Positions 1-8,794 of a DNA stretch of 64,000 nucleotides are shown here, in pieces. The translations under genes and the position numbers were made by a program. The notes beneath the pieces are model-generated. The model was not told the DNA's origin, searched no databases, and saw nothing but the letters and a program-made list of their open reading frames with translations. The DNA is from CAWCGU01 sp963838095 (GTDB lineage Bacteria; Actinomycetota; Thermoleophilia; Solirubrobacterales; 70-9), in assembly GCA_963838095.1 (NCBI GenBank), contig CAWIPO010000007.1, positions 372,001-436,000 of the forward strand, given 5' to 3'. Position 1 is the stretch's first letter, and each line of letters begins with the position of its first letter.

Positions 1-1
1 G

Positions 2-793
2 ATGAGCGCGCGCCGCAGCGCCTGGCGCAGCGCGCTGGCGCCGGTGCTGATCCTGCTCGCCTTGATCGGCGCCTGGGAGCTGGCCGCCCGCTGGGACGTT
101 CTCGCCGACCTGTTCGACATCAAGCCGTATCTGATCCCGGCGCCGAGCGAGATCGCGCAGGCGCTGTGGGAGGACCGCTCGCTGCTGGCTGAGAACGGCT
201 GGGTGACGCTGCGCGAGGTGCTGTTGGGGTTCGGCCTCGCAGTCGTCGCCGGTCTCGGCTTCGCTGTCCTGCTGCACCTTTTCGAGAGCCTGCGGCGGGC
301 GACCTACCCATTGCTGATCGCCTCGCAGACGATCCCGGTCATCGTCATCGCCCCGATCCTCGTCGTCTGGTTCGGGTACGGGATCGGGCCGAAGCTGGTG
401 ATCATCGCCCTGATCTGCTTCTTCCCGATCACCGTCAACACGCTCGACGGCCTGCGATCTGTCGATCCCGAGCTTCTGAAGCTGATGCGCACCCTCGATG
501 CCGGGCGCTGGCAGACCTTCCGCAGGGTCGAAGCGCCGACGGCGCTCCCGTTCGTGTTCAGCGGCGCCAAGGTGGCGGTCGCGGTGGCCGTGATCGCCGC
601 CGTGTTCGGAGAGTGGGCGGGCTCCAGCTCCGGCCTCGGGCACCTGATGCTGCAGGCCTCGGGGCAGCTGCTGACGGCGCGGATGTTCGCGGCGGTCGTG
701 GTGCTGTCCCTGTTCGCGATCCTCCTCTTCGCGCTGCTGTCGCTGCTTGAGCGACGCGTCGCCTGGTGGGGACCGAGGGTGTCGCCCCGATGA
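2..793 (+). CDS. ABC transporter permease, probable thiamine-precursor (ThiX-like)
   Basis: Inner-membrane permease of the nitrate/sulfonate/thiamine-precursor family (SsuC/TauC/ThiX type). The 263-residue protein has an N-terminal membrane segment after a basic start, several more hydrophobic helices, and the loop GRWQTFRRVEAPTALPF near residue 165, which matches the EAA motif that docks the ATPase. Its stop overlaps the start of the substrate-binding lipoprotein as ATGA, so the two are translationally coupled. The ATG lies two bases from the window edge, so the start could be further upstream. The thiamine assignment rests on the ThiY-like partner. No ATPase is visible here; it is probably upstream. 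Confidence 0.88.
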   Translation: MSARRSAWRSALAPVLILLALIGAWELAARWDVLADLFDIKPYLIPAPSEIAQALWEDRSLLAENGWVTLREVLLGFGLAVVAGLGFAVLLHLFESLRRATYPLLIASQTIPVIVIAPILVVWFGYGIGPKLVIIALICFFPITVNTLDGLRSVDPELLKLMRTLDAGRWQTFRRVEAPTALPFVFSGAKVAVAVAVIAAVFGEWAGSSSGLGHLMLQASGQLLTARMFAAVVVLSLFAILLFALLSLLERRVAWWGPRVSPR

Positions 794-1791
794 GAGCCCT
801 GATGCCGGTTGCGCTGCTCGCCCTGGCGATCACCGCCGCCGGCTGCGGCGAGAAGTCCGAGGATTCAAAGGCCGCCCCCGAGGAGCTGGTCGTGGTCCTC
901 GACTACATCGTCAACCCCGACCACGTCGGGCTCTTCACGGCGCTCGACCGCGGCTACTTCGAGGAGGCGGGACTTGATGTGAAGGTGGAGGTTCCGTCCG
1001 ACGCGGCTGCGCCGGTGACGGTGCTGGCCGCCGGGAGGGCCGACATCGTGATCACCTACGCCCCGGAGATCCTGATTTCCCGCGACAAGGGCCTCGACGT
1101 GATCGCGATCGCGGCGATGGTCGACGAGCCGCTGACCTCGCTGATGTGGACGGCCGAGTCGGGAGTCCAGGGCGTCACGGACCTCGAAGGCGGAACCGTG
1201 GTCACGGCCGGGATCCCGTACCAGACCGAGTTCCTGGAGGCGATCGCCGAGCAGGCGGGTGTCGACCCCGAGTCGATCGAGGTCCCGGACGCGAACTTCG
1301 ACCTCGTCGGAGGGCTGATCTCGGGCTCCGCCGACGCAGCTTTGGGCGGATACCCGAACGTCGAGGGGGTGCTCCTTTCCCGGCGCGGCCTCGCTCCGAC
1401 GGTGCAGGGGGTCGACGAGCTCGGGGTCCCGACCTACGACGAGCTGGTGCTGGCGGCGAACGGATCGGCGCTCGCCGAGGACTCGGAGCCCTACCGCCTC
1501 TTCATCACCGCGCTCGAGCACGGGACTCGCGCCGCCGTTGCCGACCCCGAGGCGGCCACGGAGACGATCATCGAAGCCGGCTACGACGTCGATCCCGAGC
1601 TGGTGCGGGCGCAGATCGACGCGACGCTGCCGCTGCTGCGGCGGTCCGAGGGCGAGCGTTACGGCCAGATGGACCTGGAGGAGTGGGAGGAGTTCGGAGG
1701 CTTCATGTACGACGAGGGAGCGCTCGACGCACGGCCGGTGGCCGCCGACGCGTTCACGAACGACTATCTCCCCGGGCCGGCCCCTGAGTAA
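790..1791 (+). CDS. ABC transporter substrate-binding lipoprotein, NMT1/THI5 family (ThiY-like)
   Basis: Solute-binding lipoprotein that should deliver a pyrimidine thiamine precursor to the upstream permease. It has a short hydrophobic signal and lipobox (TAAGC), so it is anchored at the membrane. The segment LDYIVNPDHVGLFTALDRGY followed by FEEAGLDV is typical of the ThiY/THI5 family, and the C-terminal region GGFMYDEGAL ... TNDYLP also matches it. I chose the ATG at 790 over an in-frame start at 766 because it overlaps the permease stop as ATGA and places the signal peptide correctly. The ligand (formylaminopyrimidine, HMP or another small molecule) cannot be fixed from sequence. Confidence 0.85.
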   Translation: MRALMPVALLALAITAAGCGEKSEDSKAAPEELVVVLDYIVNPDHVGLFTALDRGYFEEAGLDVKVEVPSDAAAPVTVLAAGRADIVITYAPEILISRDKGLDVIAIAAMVDEPLTSLMWTAESGVQGVTDLEGGTVVTAGIPYQTEFLEAIAEQAGVDPESIEVPDANFDLVGGLISGSADAALGGYPNVEGVLLSRRGLAPTVQGVDELGVPTYDELVLAANGSALAEDSEPYRLFITALEHGTRAAVADPEAATETIIEAGYDVDPELVRAQIDATLPLLRRSEGERYGQMDLEEWEEFGGFMYDEGALDARPVAADAFTNDYLPGPAPE

Positions 1792-1812
1792 TCCCGCGCG
1801 CTCGTCAGGCTC

Positions 1813-2727
1813 TCAGGCGGCCATCCGCAGCGGCGGGCCGCCGGCGACCTTCTTGTGCAGCTCCGCGAGCACGAAGGCGCCCGCGAGGCCCCGGTACGGC
1901 GCGTAAGGGGCGAAGAACTCCTCCACCTGCTCGACCGTTGCCCTCCTCCCCTCGCCTCGGAGGCGGCCGATCAACTTCACGTAGCCAAGATCGCCCGCGG
2001 GAAGCGAGTCCGGGTCCCCGCGCCCGCGAAGGCCCAGGCACTGGACGGTCCACGGCCCGATCTCGGGGATCGCCAGCAGGCGGCGGTCGTCTTCGGCGCA
2101 GCCCGGATCGACGCGCTCGAGATCGACTTCGCGCGCGACCCTGATCAGTGCCAGCGAGCGGTTCGGGGACAGGTCGAGCGCCGTCAGCTCGGCGGGGGCG
2201 CGCCCGGCTATCGCGCTCGCGGACGGGACGTCGCGCAGAGGCTTCGCGTAGGCGGCAGATGGCAGCTCGGGCCCCCAGCGCCACACGATCCGGCGCTGAA
2301 TCGCCTTCGCGCGCTCGAGCTCGATCAGCTGCTCGGTCACCGCCCAGGCGAGCGCCTCCCATGGCCAGGGCCGCCGGCCCACTCGCATCCACGGGCGATG
2401 CCGGATCGCGGGGCCGAGCAGCGCGTCGTGACGGAACTGCGCGTAGAAATCGCTCAGATCGTCGTCGACGCCGAGCGCGAAGCGCATCCGCTCCAGAGCC
2501 AGTTCGAGCGCGTGGTCACAGCGGTCTCCATCGCCGACGTCGATCGCCTGCAGCACCACCTCGCCGCTTCGCCGCTGCCATGCGTGGACGACCACGGGTC
2601 TGCCGTCGGCGTGCAGGAACCGGGTGACGATGCCGCGGCGGGTGCGCAGCACGCCGTCCCCGCGGCCGCGCGCCGAGAGCCTGTAGGGCCACGGAGGCGT
2701 GACCTCGATCTCGAGGTGGCGCTGCAC
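1813..2727 (-). CDS. DNA-3-methyladenine glycosylase II-like (AlkA/HhH-GPD family)
   Basis: Base-excision repair glycosylase that removes alkylated purines. The 304-residue protein has the AlkA layout: an N-terminal TBP-like domain (roughly residues 1-85) and a helix-hairpin-helix-GPD domain. The hairpin and Gly/Pro loop read LLAIPEIGPWTVQCLGLRG near residue 225, followed by PAGDLGY, whose Asp is the expected catalytic residue. It converges on the ThiY-like gene with about 20 bases between the stops. No Ada-like partner is nearby. Length and motif order fit the family well. Confidence 0.85.
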   Translation of the reverse strand: MQRHLEIEVTPPWPYRLSARGRGDGVLRTRRGIVTRFLHADGRPVVVHAWQRRSGEVVLQAIDVGDGDRCDHALELALERMRFALGVDDDLSDFYAQFRHDALLGPAIRHRPWMRVGRRPWPWEALAWAVTEQLIELERAKAIQRRIVWRWGPELPSAAYAKPLRDVPSASAIAGRAPAELTALDLSPNRSLALIRVAREVDLERVDPGCAEDDRRLLAIPEIGPWTVQCLGLRGRGDPDSLPAGDLGYVKLIGRLRGEGRRATVEQVEEFFAPYAPYRGLAGAFVLAELHKKVAGGPPLRMAA

Positions 2728-2756
2728 CGGCCGAAGATATGGGTCGGTGCGGACCG

Positions 2757-3083
2757 TTACTTGTTGTCGCCGAGAAGGTGGACGTCGACGAGGAACGAGC
2801 GGCTAGCGAGCACGTTCAGCGGCCTGTCCTTGCCACGCTTCCGCCCCGAGCGCGACGCACGGGAGGCGCCCGCGCGAACGGCGCGAACGACCGCAACGGT
2901 GGCCGCGCCGGCCACAACCCCGCCGGCCGCGGCAAGCGCGACGGTGCGCATTTCGGCACCGGGCATCGCCACATCGCTCCGCTTGCGAACGGCCGGCAGC
3001 GGGCGGACTGCCGAGGCGGCTTCATCGCCAGGCGCGGGAGCCGCCTCCTCGATCGCCTCTGCCTCGAGCACCTCGTTGGCCAT
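2757..3083 (-). CDS. Hypothetical small single-pass membrane protein
   Basis: A 108-residue protein I do not recognise. The first 30 residues are rich in Glu and Ala, followed by one Ala/Val/Gly-rich hydrophobic segment (around residues 47-68) and a strongly basic stretch (RSGRKRGK) before a short hydrophobic tail. That suggests one membrane pass with a basic cytoplasmic side. It starts 10 bases after the stop of the GNAT-like gene on the same strand, so the two are probably cotranscribed. Confidence 0.55.
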   Translation of the reverse strand: MANEVLEAEAIEEAAPAPGDEAASAVRPLPAVRKRSDVAMPGAEMRTVALAAAGGVVAGAATVAVVRAVRAGASRASRSGRKRGKDRPLNVLASRSFLVDVHLLGDNK

Positions 3084-3092
3084 CGGCTGAGT

Positions 3093-4224
3093 CTATAACC
3101 CGCTCTCGTAGATTCGGTAGCGCTTCGAGACCGTCCCCCCCATCCCCTCCATCGCCCGGTTCATCGCCTCGTTGGTCTCCAGGATCCATCCCGTGTGGCC
3201 GCCCTTTTGGGGGCCGATCTCGGCGACCTCGCGGTGGCGGACGTAGAAGGCGGCGGCAACCCCGGTGTGTTGGAAGGCCGGCTTGACGCCGAGCGCGAAT
3301 ATTCGCACGCGGGTGATCTTTCGCCTTCCGGTGAGGAAGTGCCACCAGCCGAACGGGAGCAGGCGGCCCTTCATCTTCACCAGCACCTGGTTGATGTCGG
3401 GAAGCGTCAGCGCCGCGCCGATCACCTCCCCGTCCTTCTCCGCGATCATCGCCCATCGCTCCTCGAGCACCGGCTTCAGGTTCTGCGCTTGGAAGTCGAT
3501 CTCGGCGTCGGTGATCGGGACGAAGCCCCAGTTGTCCCCCCAGGCCTCGTTGTAGACGTCCATGAACCGCTTCACCTCGGCCCTGAGGTCGCGCTTGCGC
3601 ATCTCCCTGATGACGACGCCGTGCTCGGTCTCGGCCTTGCGCGCCGCGTCCTCGATGAACTCGTGGAAGCGGTCCCCCTGCGTCAGGTCGCCCAGCCAGA
3701 GGTCCCACATCAGCAGATCCATCGCCTTGGTCATTCCGAGCCCCTCGAGCAATGCTCCGTAGTAGGGCGGGTGCCAGGGCTCGAGGATCAGCGCCGGCTC
3801 GTCGAACCCTTCGACGAGCACGCCGCACTCGTCATTGGTCGTGAAGTCCATCGGCCCGAGAACGCGCTCGCGGCCGCGTTCGCGCAGCCAGGCTCTGGCG
3901 GCGTCGATCAATGCGGCCGCCACCTCCGGGTCGTCCTCGCACTCGAAAAAGCCGAAGAAGCCGTCCTTGCCTCCGTGGTAGGCGTCCCAGCGGCTGTCGA
4001 CGTGGGCGGTGATCCGCCCCACCGGGCGTCCGTCGCGCATGGCGAGGAGGTATTCGGCCTCCGCGTGCTCGAAGAACGGGTTCTTGCTCCTGTCCAGGAA
4101 CGCGCGGCGCTCGAAGATCAGCGGCGGCACCCACTGCGCGCTGTCTCCGTGCAGCCGGAAGGGGAGCTTGATGAACCGGGTCAGGTCTCCGCGCCCGCGA
4201 ACGGGCTGGACGCTAAGCGGCCAT
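3093..4224 (-). CDS. GNAT-like acyltransferase-fold protein, probable 5' frameshift
   Basis: About 375 residues from the family annotated as GNAT N-acetyltransferase or hypothetical. The N-terminal half carries FIKLPFRLHG and WVPPLIFERR; the C-terminal half holds an acetyltransferase-like fold with GVKPAFQHTGVAAAFY (position of the acyl-CoA loop) and GWILETNEAM. No in-frame ATG, GTG or TTG fits the N-terminus. An ATG at 4224 lies in the wrong frame and hits a stop after three codons; removing one T would join it to SVQPVRGRG, so a one-base insertion near 4215 is likely. It is divergent from the alpha-oxoamine synthase, with 26 bases between starts. Substrate unknown. Confidence 0.7.
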
Positions 4225-4250
4225 GGTCGTTGGAACCTACACTTCCTCGA

Positions 4251-5519
4251 ATGAGCGAAACCCCCGCCACCACACACGCCCCCAAGGACGTGTTCGAGAA
4301 GGCGCGCACGCACGACCGGGTCGAACAGCTCGCGGCCGCGAAGGAGGCCGACCTCCTGCCCTACTTCCGCGTGCTCACCTCCGAGGCCGGCCCGGTGGTC
4401 GAGATGGAGGGCCGGGAGACGATCATGCTGGGGTCGAACAACTACCTCGGGCTGACAGGGGACCCGCGGGTGAAGGCGGCCGCGCGGGACGCCCTGGACC
4501 GATACGGGACGGCGCTGACCGGGTCGCGGCTGCTGAACGGGACGATTCCGCTTCACCTCGAGCTGGAGCGCGAGATCGCCGACTGGATGGGCGAGGACGA
4601 CGCGATCGTCTTCTCGACGGGCTACGGCGCAAACCTGGGGGCGATCGGGACGATCCTCGAGCCCGGCGACACCGTGGTCTGCGACTCGGGAGACCACGCC
4701 TCGATCCTCGATGGTTGCCGGCTCTCGGGGGCGAAGCTCCGGCCGTTCCGCCACAACCGCCTCGACAAGCTCGAGAAGATGCTCCAGCGGGCGAACGAGG
4801 ACGGAGGGGGCGTGCTGGTCGTCGTCGACGGCGTCTTCTCGATGGAGGGCGACATCGCTCCGCTGCCGGAGATCGTCGAGCTGTGCGGGCGCTACGGCGC
4901 CCGGCTGATGGTTGACGAGGCGCACGGCGTCGGAGTGCTCGGCGAGCGCGGTGCCGGCGCCTGCGAGCTGTTCGAGGTCGAGGATCGGGTCGACCTCCGG
5001 ATGGGCACGTTCTCCAAGAGCCTCGCCTCCTGCGGCGGCTTCATCGCCGGGCCGGCCGACGTGATCGAGTACCTGCGGATCGCCTCGAGGGCGTTCATCT
5101 TCACCGCCTCGGCGGTGCCGGCCGCGGTCGGGGCGGCGCTGGCGGCGCTGCGAATCATCCGCGAGGAGGGGCCGGAGCTGTTCGGGCGCGTGCTGGAGAA
5201 CGCCCAATACCTCCACGCCGGGTTCACCGAGCTCGGGCTGAAGGTCGTCGAGCCGACGACGCTCGCCGACGGAAGCCAGGCTCTGACTCCCGTGGTGCCG
5301 GTGGTGGTCGGCGAGGACTGGCAGGCGGTGCTGCTGTGGAAGGCGCTGTTCGACGAGGGCGTGTACACGAACGTCGCGATCCATCCCGCCGTCCCGCCCG
5401 GCGGGGCGCTGCTGCGGACCAGCCTGATGGCGACCCATGAGCGCGAGCACCTCGATCGGGCGCTGGAGATCTTCGCCACGGTCTGCGAACGGTTCCCGGA
5501 CCTCCCCCGTATCGGGTAG
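4251..5519 (+). CDS. Alpha-oxoamine synthase (serine palmitoyltransferase / KBL / BioF-like), PLP-dependent
   Basis: A 422-residue PLP enzyme that condenses an amino acid with an acyl-CoA and releases CO2. Visible active-site elements are SNNYLG near residue 62, His149 (GDHAS, stacks on PLP), Asp222 and His225 in VDEAHGVGVLG, and the Schiff-base Lys256 in TFSKSLAS. The family includes 8-amino-7-oxononanoate synthase, 2-amino-3-ketobutyrate ligase and serine palmitoyltransferase. No other biotin genes are nearby, so a BioF role is not supported by context. The divergent GNAT-like gene may act on a related acyl product. No clear ribosome-binding site precedes the ATG, so a leaderless mRNA is possible. 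Confidence 0.82.
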   Translation: MSETPATTHAPKDVFEKARTHDRVEQLAAAKEADLLPYFRVLTSEAGPVVEMEGRETIMLGSNNYLGLTGDPRVKAAARDALDRYGTALTGSRLLNGTIPLHLELEREIADWMGEDDAIVFSTGYGANLGAIGTILEPGDTVVCDSGDHASILDGCRLSGAKLRPFRHNRLDKLEKMLQRANEDGGGVLVVVDGVFSMEGDIAPLPEIVELCGRYGARLMVDEAHGVGVLGERGAGACELFEVEDRVDLRMGTFSKSLASCGGFIAGPADVIEYLRIASRAFIFTASAVPAAVGAALAALRIIREEGPELFGRVLENAQYLHAGFTELGLKVVEPTTLADGSQALTPVVPVVVGEDWQAVLLWKALFDEGVYTNVAIHPAVPPGGALLRTSLMATHEREHLDRALEIFATVCERFPDLPRIG

Positions 5520-5522
5520 TTC

Positions 5523-5550
5523 CGTCTTGTCCAGAACTACACAAGACGGT
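5523..5550 (+). terminator. Hairpin just after the alpha-oxoamine synthase stop
   Basis: Perfect 9-bp inverted repeat CCGTCTTGT ... ACAAGACGG with a 10-base spacer, beginning four bases after the stop codon. The position suits a terminator, but no T-run follows (the next bases are TTGTACAAAAG), so it could also be an operator. The remaining bases to about 5785, ahead of the next gene, hold no gene I can support and probably form the promoter and leader of the host-factor gene. Confidence 0.45.
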
Positions 5551-5806
5551 TGTACAAAAGAAAACCTTGCTCTTAGCGGAAGAGATGCGGCCCAAAGCGC
5601 CGCGTAGGCGACGCGTTCACGGGTAATTAACTAGTTTCTGTCGTGCCGGCCGCACCCGGGGCAAGGGAGCGGACCGGGATGGAGATTCACGAAATATCTG
5701 TCCCTCTACGCGCGGGCCAGGGCTCGGCCCCAAGATCCCCGCGGTGTGTCGGCGCACCCCCGAATAGATCCCGTACACCTCACTCACGGAGGAGGAGTGA
5801 CGATGG

Positions 5807-6160
5807 ATGTTGCCTCAACCGCCTATCCAGGCCCCGCAGCACATGCAAGCGCTCGCCTATGCCAATCGCGTTCGACTGGCGCGAGCCGAACTGAAGCGAT
5901 CTGTGAAGGCCGGGGACGTTCAGGCCGGAGAGGTCATCCGAACCTGCCCGTGGGAGGTCGAGACGATGACGGTGTCCGAGCTGCTGCGCTCGCAGCGCCG
6001 CTGGGGCCGCACCCGGGCAAGGAAGTTCCTGCTCGGGCTCTCACTGAACGAGAGCCGCCAGCTCGGCCGCCTCACCGAGCGCCAGCGCCTGCTGCTCGCC
6101 CACGAGCTGGAGCGCAAGCTGGTCTCACTGCCGGAGCGCGAGCTGGCGCTGACCGGCTAG
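5807..6160 (+). CDS. Actinobacterial integration host factor (mIHF-like)
   Basis: Nucleoid-associated DNA-binding protein of the mycobacterial IHF type, unrelated to enterobacterial IHF. The 117-residue protein has the helical N-terminus (ANRVRLARAELKRSVKAGD), the central TMTVSELLRSQR and the helix-two-turn-helix-like WGRTRARKFLLGLSLNESR, ending in LGRLTERQRLLL, all in family order. The start is set by a GGAGGAGG ribosome-binding site about ten bases upstream; an overlapping ATG four bases earlier is out of frame. The leader after the preceding gene is close to 290 bases. In actinobacteria this gene is usually essential and highly expressed. Confidence 0.85.
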   Translation: MLPQPPIQAPQHMQALAYANRVRLARAELKRSVKAGDVQAGEVIRTCPWEVETMTVSELLRSQRRWGRTRARKFLLGLSLNESRQLGRLTERQRLLLAHELERKLVSLPERELALTG

Positions 6161-6195
6161 TCCGCACCCCCCTCAGCGGACCCTCGGGTCGGGCG

Positions 6196-6224
6196 CCCGC
6201 GAAACGCGGGCCTCGGCCCGAGGC
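6196..6224. terminator. Back-to-back GC hairpins between convergent genes
   Basis: CCCGCG-AAA-CGCGGG (6196-6210) is directly followed by GCCTCGG-C-CCGAGGC (6210-6224). They sit between the stop of the host-factor gene and the stop of the convergent membrane-protein gene, as expected for a bidirectional terminator. Neither has a T-tract, which is common in high-GC actinobacteria. Confidence 0.55.
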
Positions 6225-6227
6225 CGG

Positions 6228-6765
6228 TCACTTGCGCGGCGCCCGGACCCTGAACGCGTGGCCGCCCGAGCGGCGCTGGAACATGATCGTGAGAGCCCAC
6301 GCCGCGGCAGCGAAGATCGCCAGCCCGATTGCGAGCCGCACCGGCTTGGGGCAGTGACGAAGGATCGATGTAGAAGAGCACCCCGAGGACTGCCACGGCC
6401 GGCACCCCAGAGAGGATCAGGGTGTGCGAGCGATATCCCGACACGTGCTCTCTGACGGCCACCTCAAGCCCCGCGATCGAGGCAAGTACCAGGCCGACGG
6501 CGATCAGGATCGCCTGGGCGTCGCCACTGGCGAAGAAGAATCCGACGACGAGAAAGATGATCCCGGCGAGCACCGCCAGCTCGACCAGCGGGAAGCGGCC
6601 CCACGGCGGAAGCGGCGCGTCCTCCGCCTCGGGACGGCGTCGAGAGGGGCGGGCGGGCTCTGGCGCCTCCGTCGCCTCCGGAGCCGGCTCGGCGCGGACG
6701 GGCGCGGCGCCGCGCCTTCGCGCTTCGCGCTTCTTTCTGGTTCGACGCGACCCTGAAGGCACCAA
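6228..6765 (-). CDS. Hypothetical four-helix membrane protein (frameshifted)
   Basis: A membrane protein I do not recognise. It opens with a basic region (SRRTRKKREARRR) and a long Pro/Glu/Ala linker to about residue 60, then hydrophobic helices around VELAVLAGIIFLVVGFFF, AILIAVGLVLASIAGLEVA and ILSGVPAVAVLGVLF. The frame breaks near 6350. Shifting one base continues into PKPVRLAIGLAIFAAAAWAL and ends HAFRVRAPRK with a stop at 6228, giving a fourth helix and basic tail. It is the last gene of the long minus-strand transport operon, only seven bases after the preceding stop. Confidence 0.6.
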
Positions 6766-6771
6766 CAGAAG

Positions 6772-7297
6772 CTAGTAGGGAAGCCGGTGGGACGCGGCGA
6801 CGCCGCGTCCGGTGGCTAACGGACAGCCCGAGGAGAGCTTCACCCGCCACCAGCCGAGCAGCATCCCGAGGATGCCCCAGCGTGGGCGCGAGTGCCAGTG
6901 CTTGCAGCCGGGCTCGCCGACGTCGTCGTTCGAGATCCGCACCCAGCGGAATTGCGGCGGGCTCGGCGATCATCCGCTCGACCAGCTCGCGGTTCTGCTC
7001 CTCCACGTCGACGCGCGCGGACAGCTCGGCCTGCGCCTCGCGGAGGCGGATCGCAAGCGCGTCGCGAACCTGCTCCAGCTCGGCGATTCCGAGCACTCGG
7101 CGGGCCGCCTGCGGCCCGGACTCCGAATCCGATCCCCCGGCGCGGGAACGCGGTCGCGAAGAGCTCCGCGAGCTCTCGCTCCAGGGTTGCGATCTGGCGC
7201 CGCAGGTCCCTGCGGGCGCGGCGTTCTGCGTCGCGCTCGGTGAGCGGCGCGGCCGGGATCGCCTGGGCGGACCGGTCTGCTGCAGAACTTCAGGCAT
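6772..7297 (-). CDS. Unrecognised coiled-coil protein with conserved-looking Cys/His/Trp C-terminus (frameshifted)
   Basis: About 170 residues after joining three frames. ATG at 7297 has AGGTGA upstream. The first part is a charged coiled coil (RRARRDLRRQIATLERELAE), then LGIAELEQVRDALAIRLREA and VDVEEQNRELVERMIAEP. After a frameshift near 6960 it continues FRWVRISNDDVGEPGCKHWH, then RPRWGILGMLLGWWRVKLSS and GCPLA. The Cys-Lys-His-Trp-His and Trp-Trp clusters suggest a metal or ligand site, but I cannot name a family or function. It lies 41 bases after the B3/4 gene in the same operon. At least two single-base indels interrupt it. Confidence 0.5.
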
Positions 7298-7338
7298 CAA
7301 TCTCACCTGTTTGGGGCGTCGAAACCTCGGAGCGGATT

Positions 7339-8041
7339 CTAGACCCAATCGCCGCCGGACCCGCTCTCAGCCGACCGCATCACGTCCCCGGCAAGCCAGA
7401 GCGCCTCCTCGACGGCGATGTCCGGGAACGCCCTTGACCTGGACCGCCGCCAGCAGCGTCCGCTTCGTCTTCGGGTGCACGCCGACGCCCCGAGCCCATC
7501 GCGCCGAAGAGCAGCGCCACGGGGCGCTCCTCGTCCGCGATCACCAGGGTTCCGAGCGGCAGCTCTCCGGGGCGCCCCTCGAGGGCCTCTTCCGCGGTGC
7601 GTCGGGCGGATCCCGAGCGGCGGCGTCGACGCGGTCGGCGTCGAACGCCCGCACGCCGACGTCCGACTCGATCGTCGCGATGGTGAGCGCGTCGTCGAGC
7701 AGGTTCTGGCTGCGGAAGCCGCCCTGCTTCATCCGCAGTCGAGCGCCACCTCCTCGACCGGCGTCGGCGTGCGATCGGGGTCGAGGCCGATGTGGCGGAA
7801 GAAGACGCGGTAGGCCCACGGGATCGGCTTCTGTCGCAACGCGATCGCCTGGGCACCGCCGAAGCGATCGGAGAGCAGCCGCAGGCGCTCCTTCACATGC
7901 CGCGGGGCTGCGGCCCGAGCCGCGTTCGACGAGCACGTAGCGGAGCCCGAGGCCGGGGAACTCGTCGCGCAAGATCGGCGGCGACGAGTCCGCGCTCGCT
8001 GGTATCCCTGGACTCGGCTGCTCGGGGCGTCAGCCGCTCAT
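7339..8041 (-). CDS. B3/4 domain-containing protein (frameshifted)
   Basis: Reconstructed protein of about 230 residues resembling the stand-alone B3/4 domain of the phenylalanyl-tRNA synthetase beta chain, which is related to tRNA editing modules. Segments visible in three frames are ILRDEFPGLGLRYVLVE, MKQGGFRSQNLLDDALTIAT, IESDVGVRAFDADRVDG, LPLGTLVIADEERPVALLFG, and the end PDIAVEEALWLAGDVMRSAE. The ATG at 8041 overlaps the redoxin stop as ATGA. At least four single-base indels break the frame. Some homologues may deacylate mischarged tRNA or bind aromatic amino acids; the function here is not known. Confidence 0.55.
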
Positions 8042-8794
8042 CGGTCGGTTCGGGCTCGCTGCCCGGGATCGCTCGAGAGCTCTTCGATCTCGGCCTCCAG
8101 GGGCTCACCGGTGGCCTCGTTGCCGATCAGCGGCCCCGGCGAGGATTCCGCCCGGGATAGGCGAGCACGACCGTCGGGCAGACCCCGACGCGGTAGAGCT
8201 CGGCGACGTCGCCCTCGGCGTCGTAGCCGACCGGCATCTGCCAGCCGTGCTCGTCACGAGTCGGCCGCACCTTCTCGCGGTCGTCGCGCGACGTTGACCG
8301 AGAGGAAGTTCACCGCGGTCACGGTAGCGCCGGCAGAGATCGTCGAGCTCGTCCTGGCCGGAAGGCAGTCGGCGAAGCGAGTGAACCAGAACGAGATCAC
8401 GAGCGGGCGGTCGAAGAGGTCGCAGACTCGAACGCACGCCTTCGAGCTCCACCTCGCAGGCGGGCGTGCGTGCGTCGTCCTCCGGACACGGGGTTGCTCG
8501 AGCTCTCGCAGTCGTCCTGGTAGACGTTCGCGTCCCCTGCCGGCCCTCCCACCGCCTCGGGGACGGCGAACTCGGGCAGCGGCGCTGCCGCTCCTCGGTC
8601 GGGTCCGCCCCCAGCGGACCTGCCCGATCGCTGCCGGTCGCGCTGACGATCGCGATCACGATCAGCGCGATGAAGGCGATCCCGACGGCGATCGAGTAGC
8701 GGCTCGGGGCCCGGCCTCCGCCGAGCGGCGAGGCCCGCGGCGCGGCGTCGCGAGCTCTCCTCGCCGTCGCGGGAGCGGGCTCCTCACGGCTCAC
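8038..8794 (-). CDS. Membrane-anchored thioredoxin-like/redoxin protein (frameshifted)
   Basis: About 250 residues rebuilt across frames. A cytoplasmic N-terminus is followed by one membrane helix (SRYSIAVGIAFIALIVIAIV) and an extracytoplasmic domain with a TlpA/AhpC-like core: PLVISFWFT-like strand, GQDELDDL, RYRDRVNFLSVNVRDD, then ACPTVVLAYPGG and EATGEPLEAEIEEL at the end. A Cys near the end of the first strand (FADCLPGQ) may be the active-site residue, but a CxxC is not clear. The GTG start overlaps the RND stop as GTGA and the stop overlaps the next start as ATGA. The exact sequence is obscured by many indels. Confidence 0.5.

Noticed and set aside
5600..5760. c-di-AMP (ydaO-type) riboswitch in the host-factor leader
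   Set aside because: A GGGAGCGGACC stretch is reminiscent, but I could not pair the required stems.
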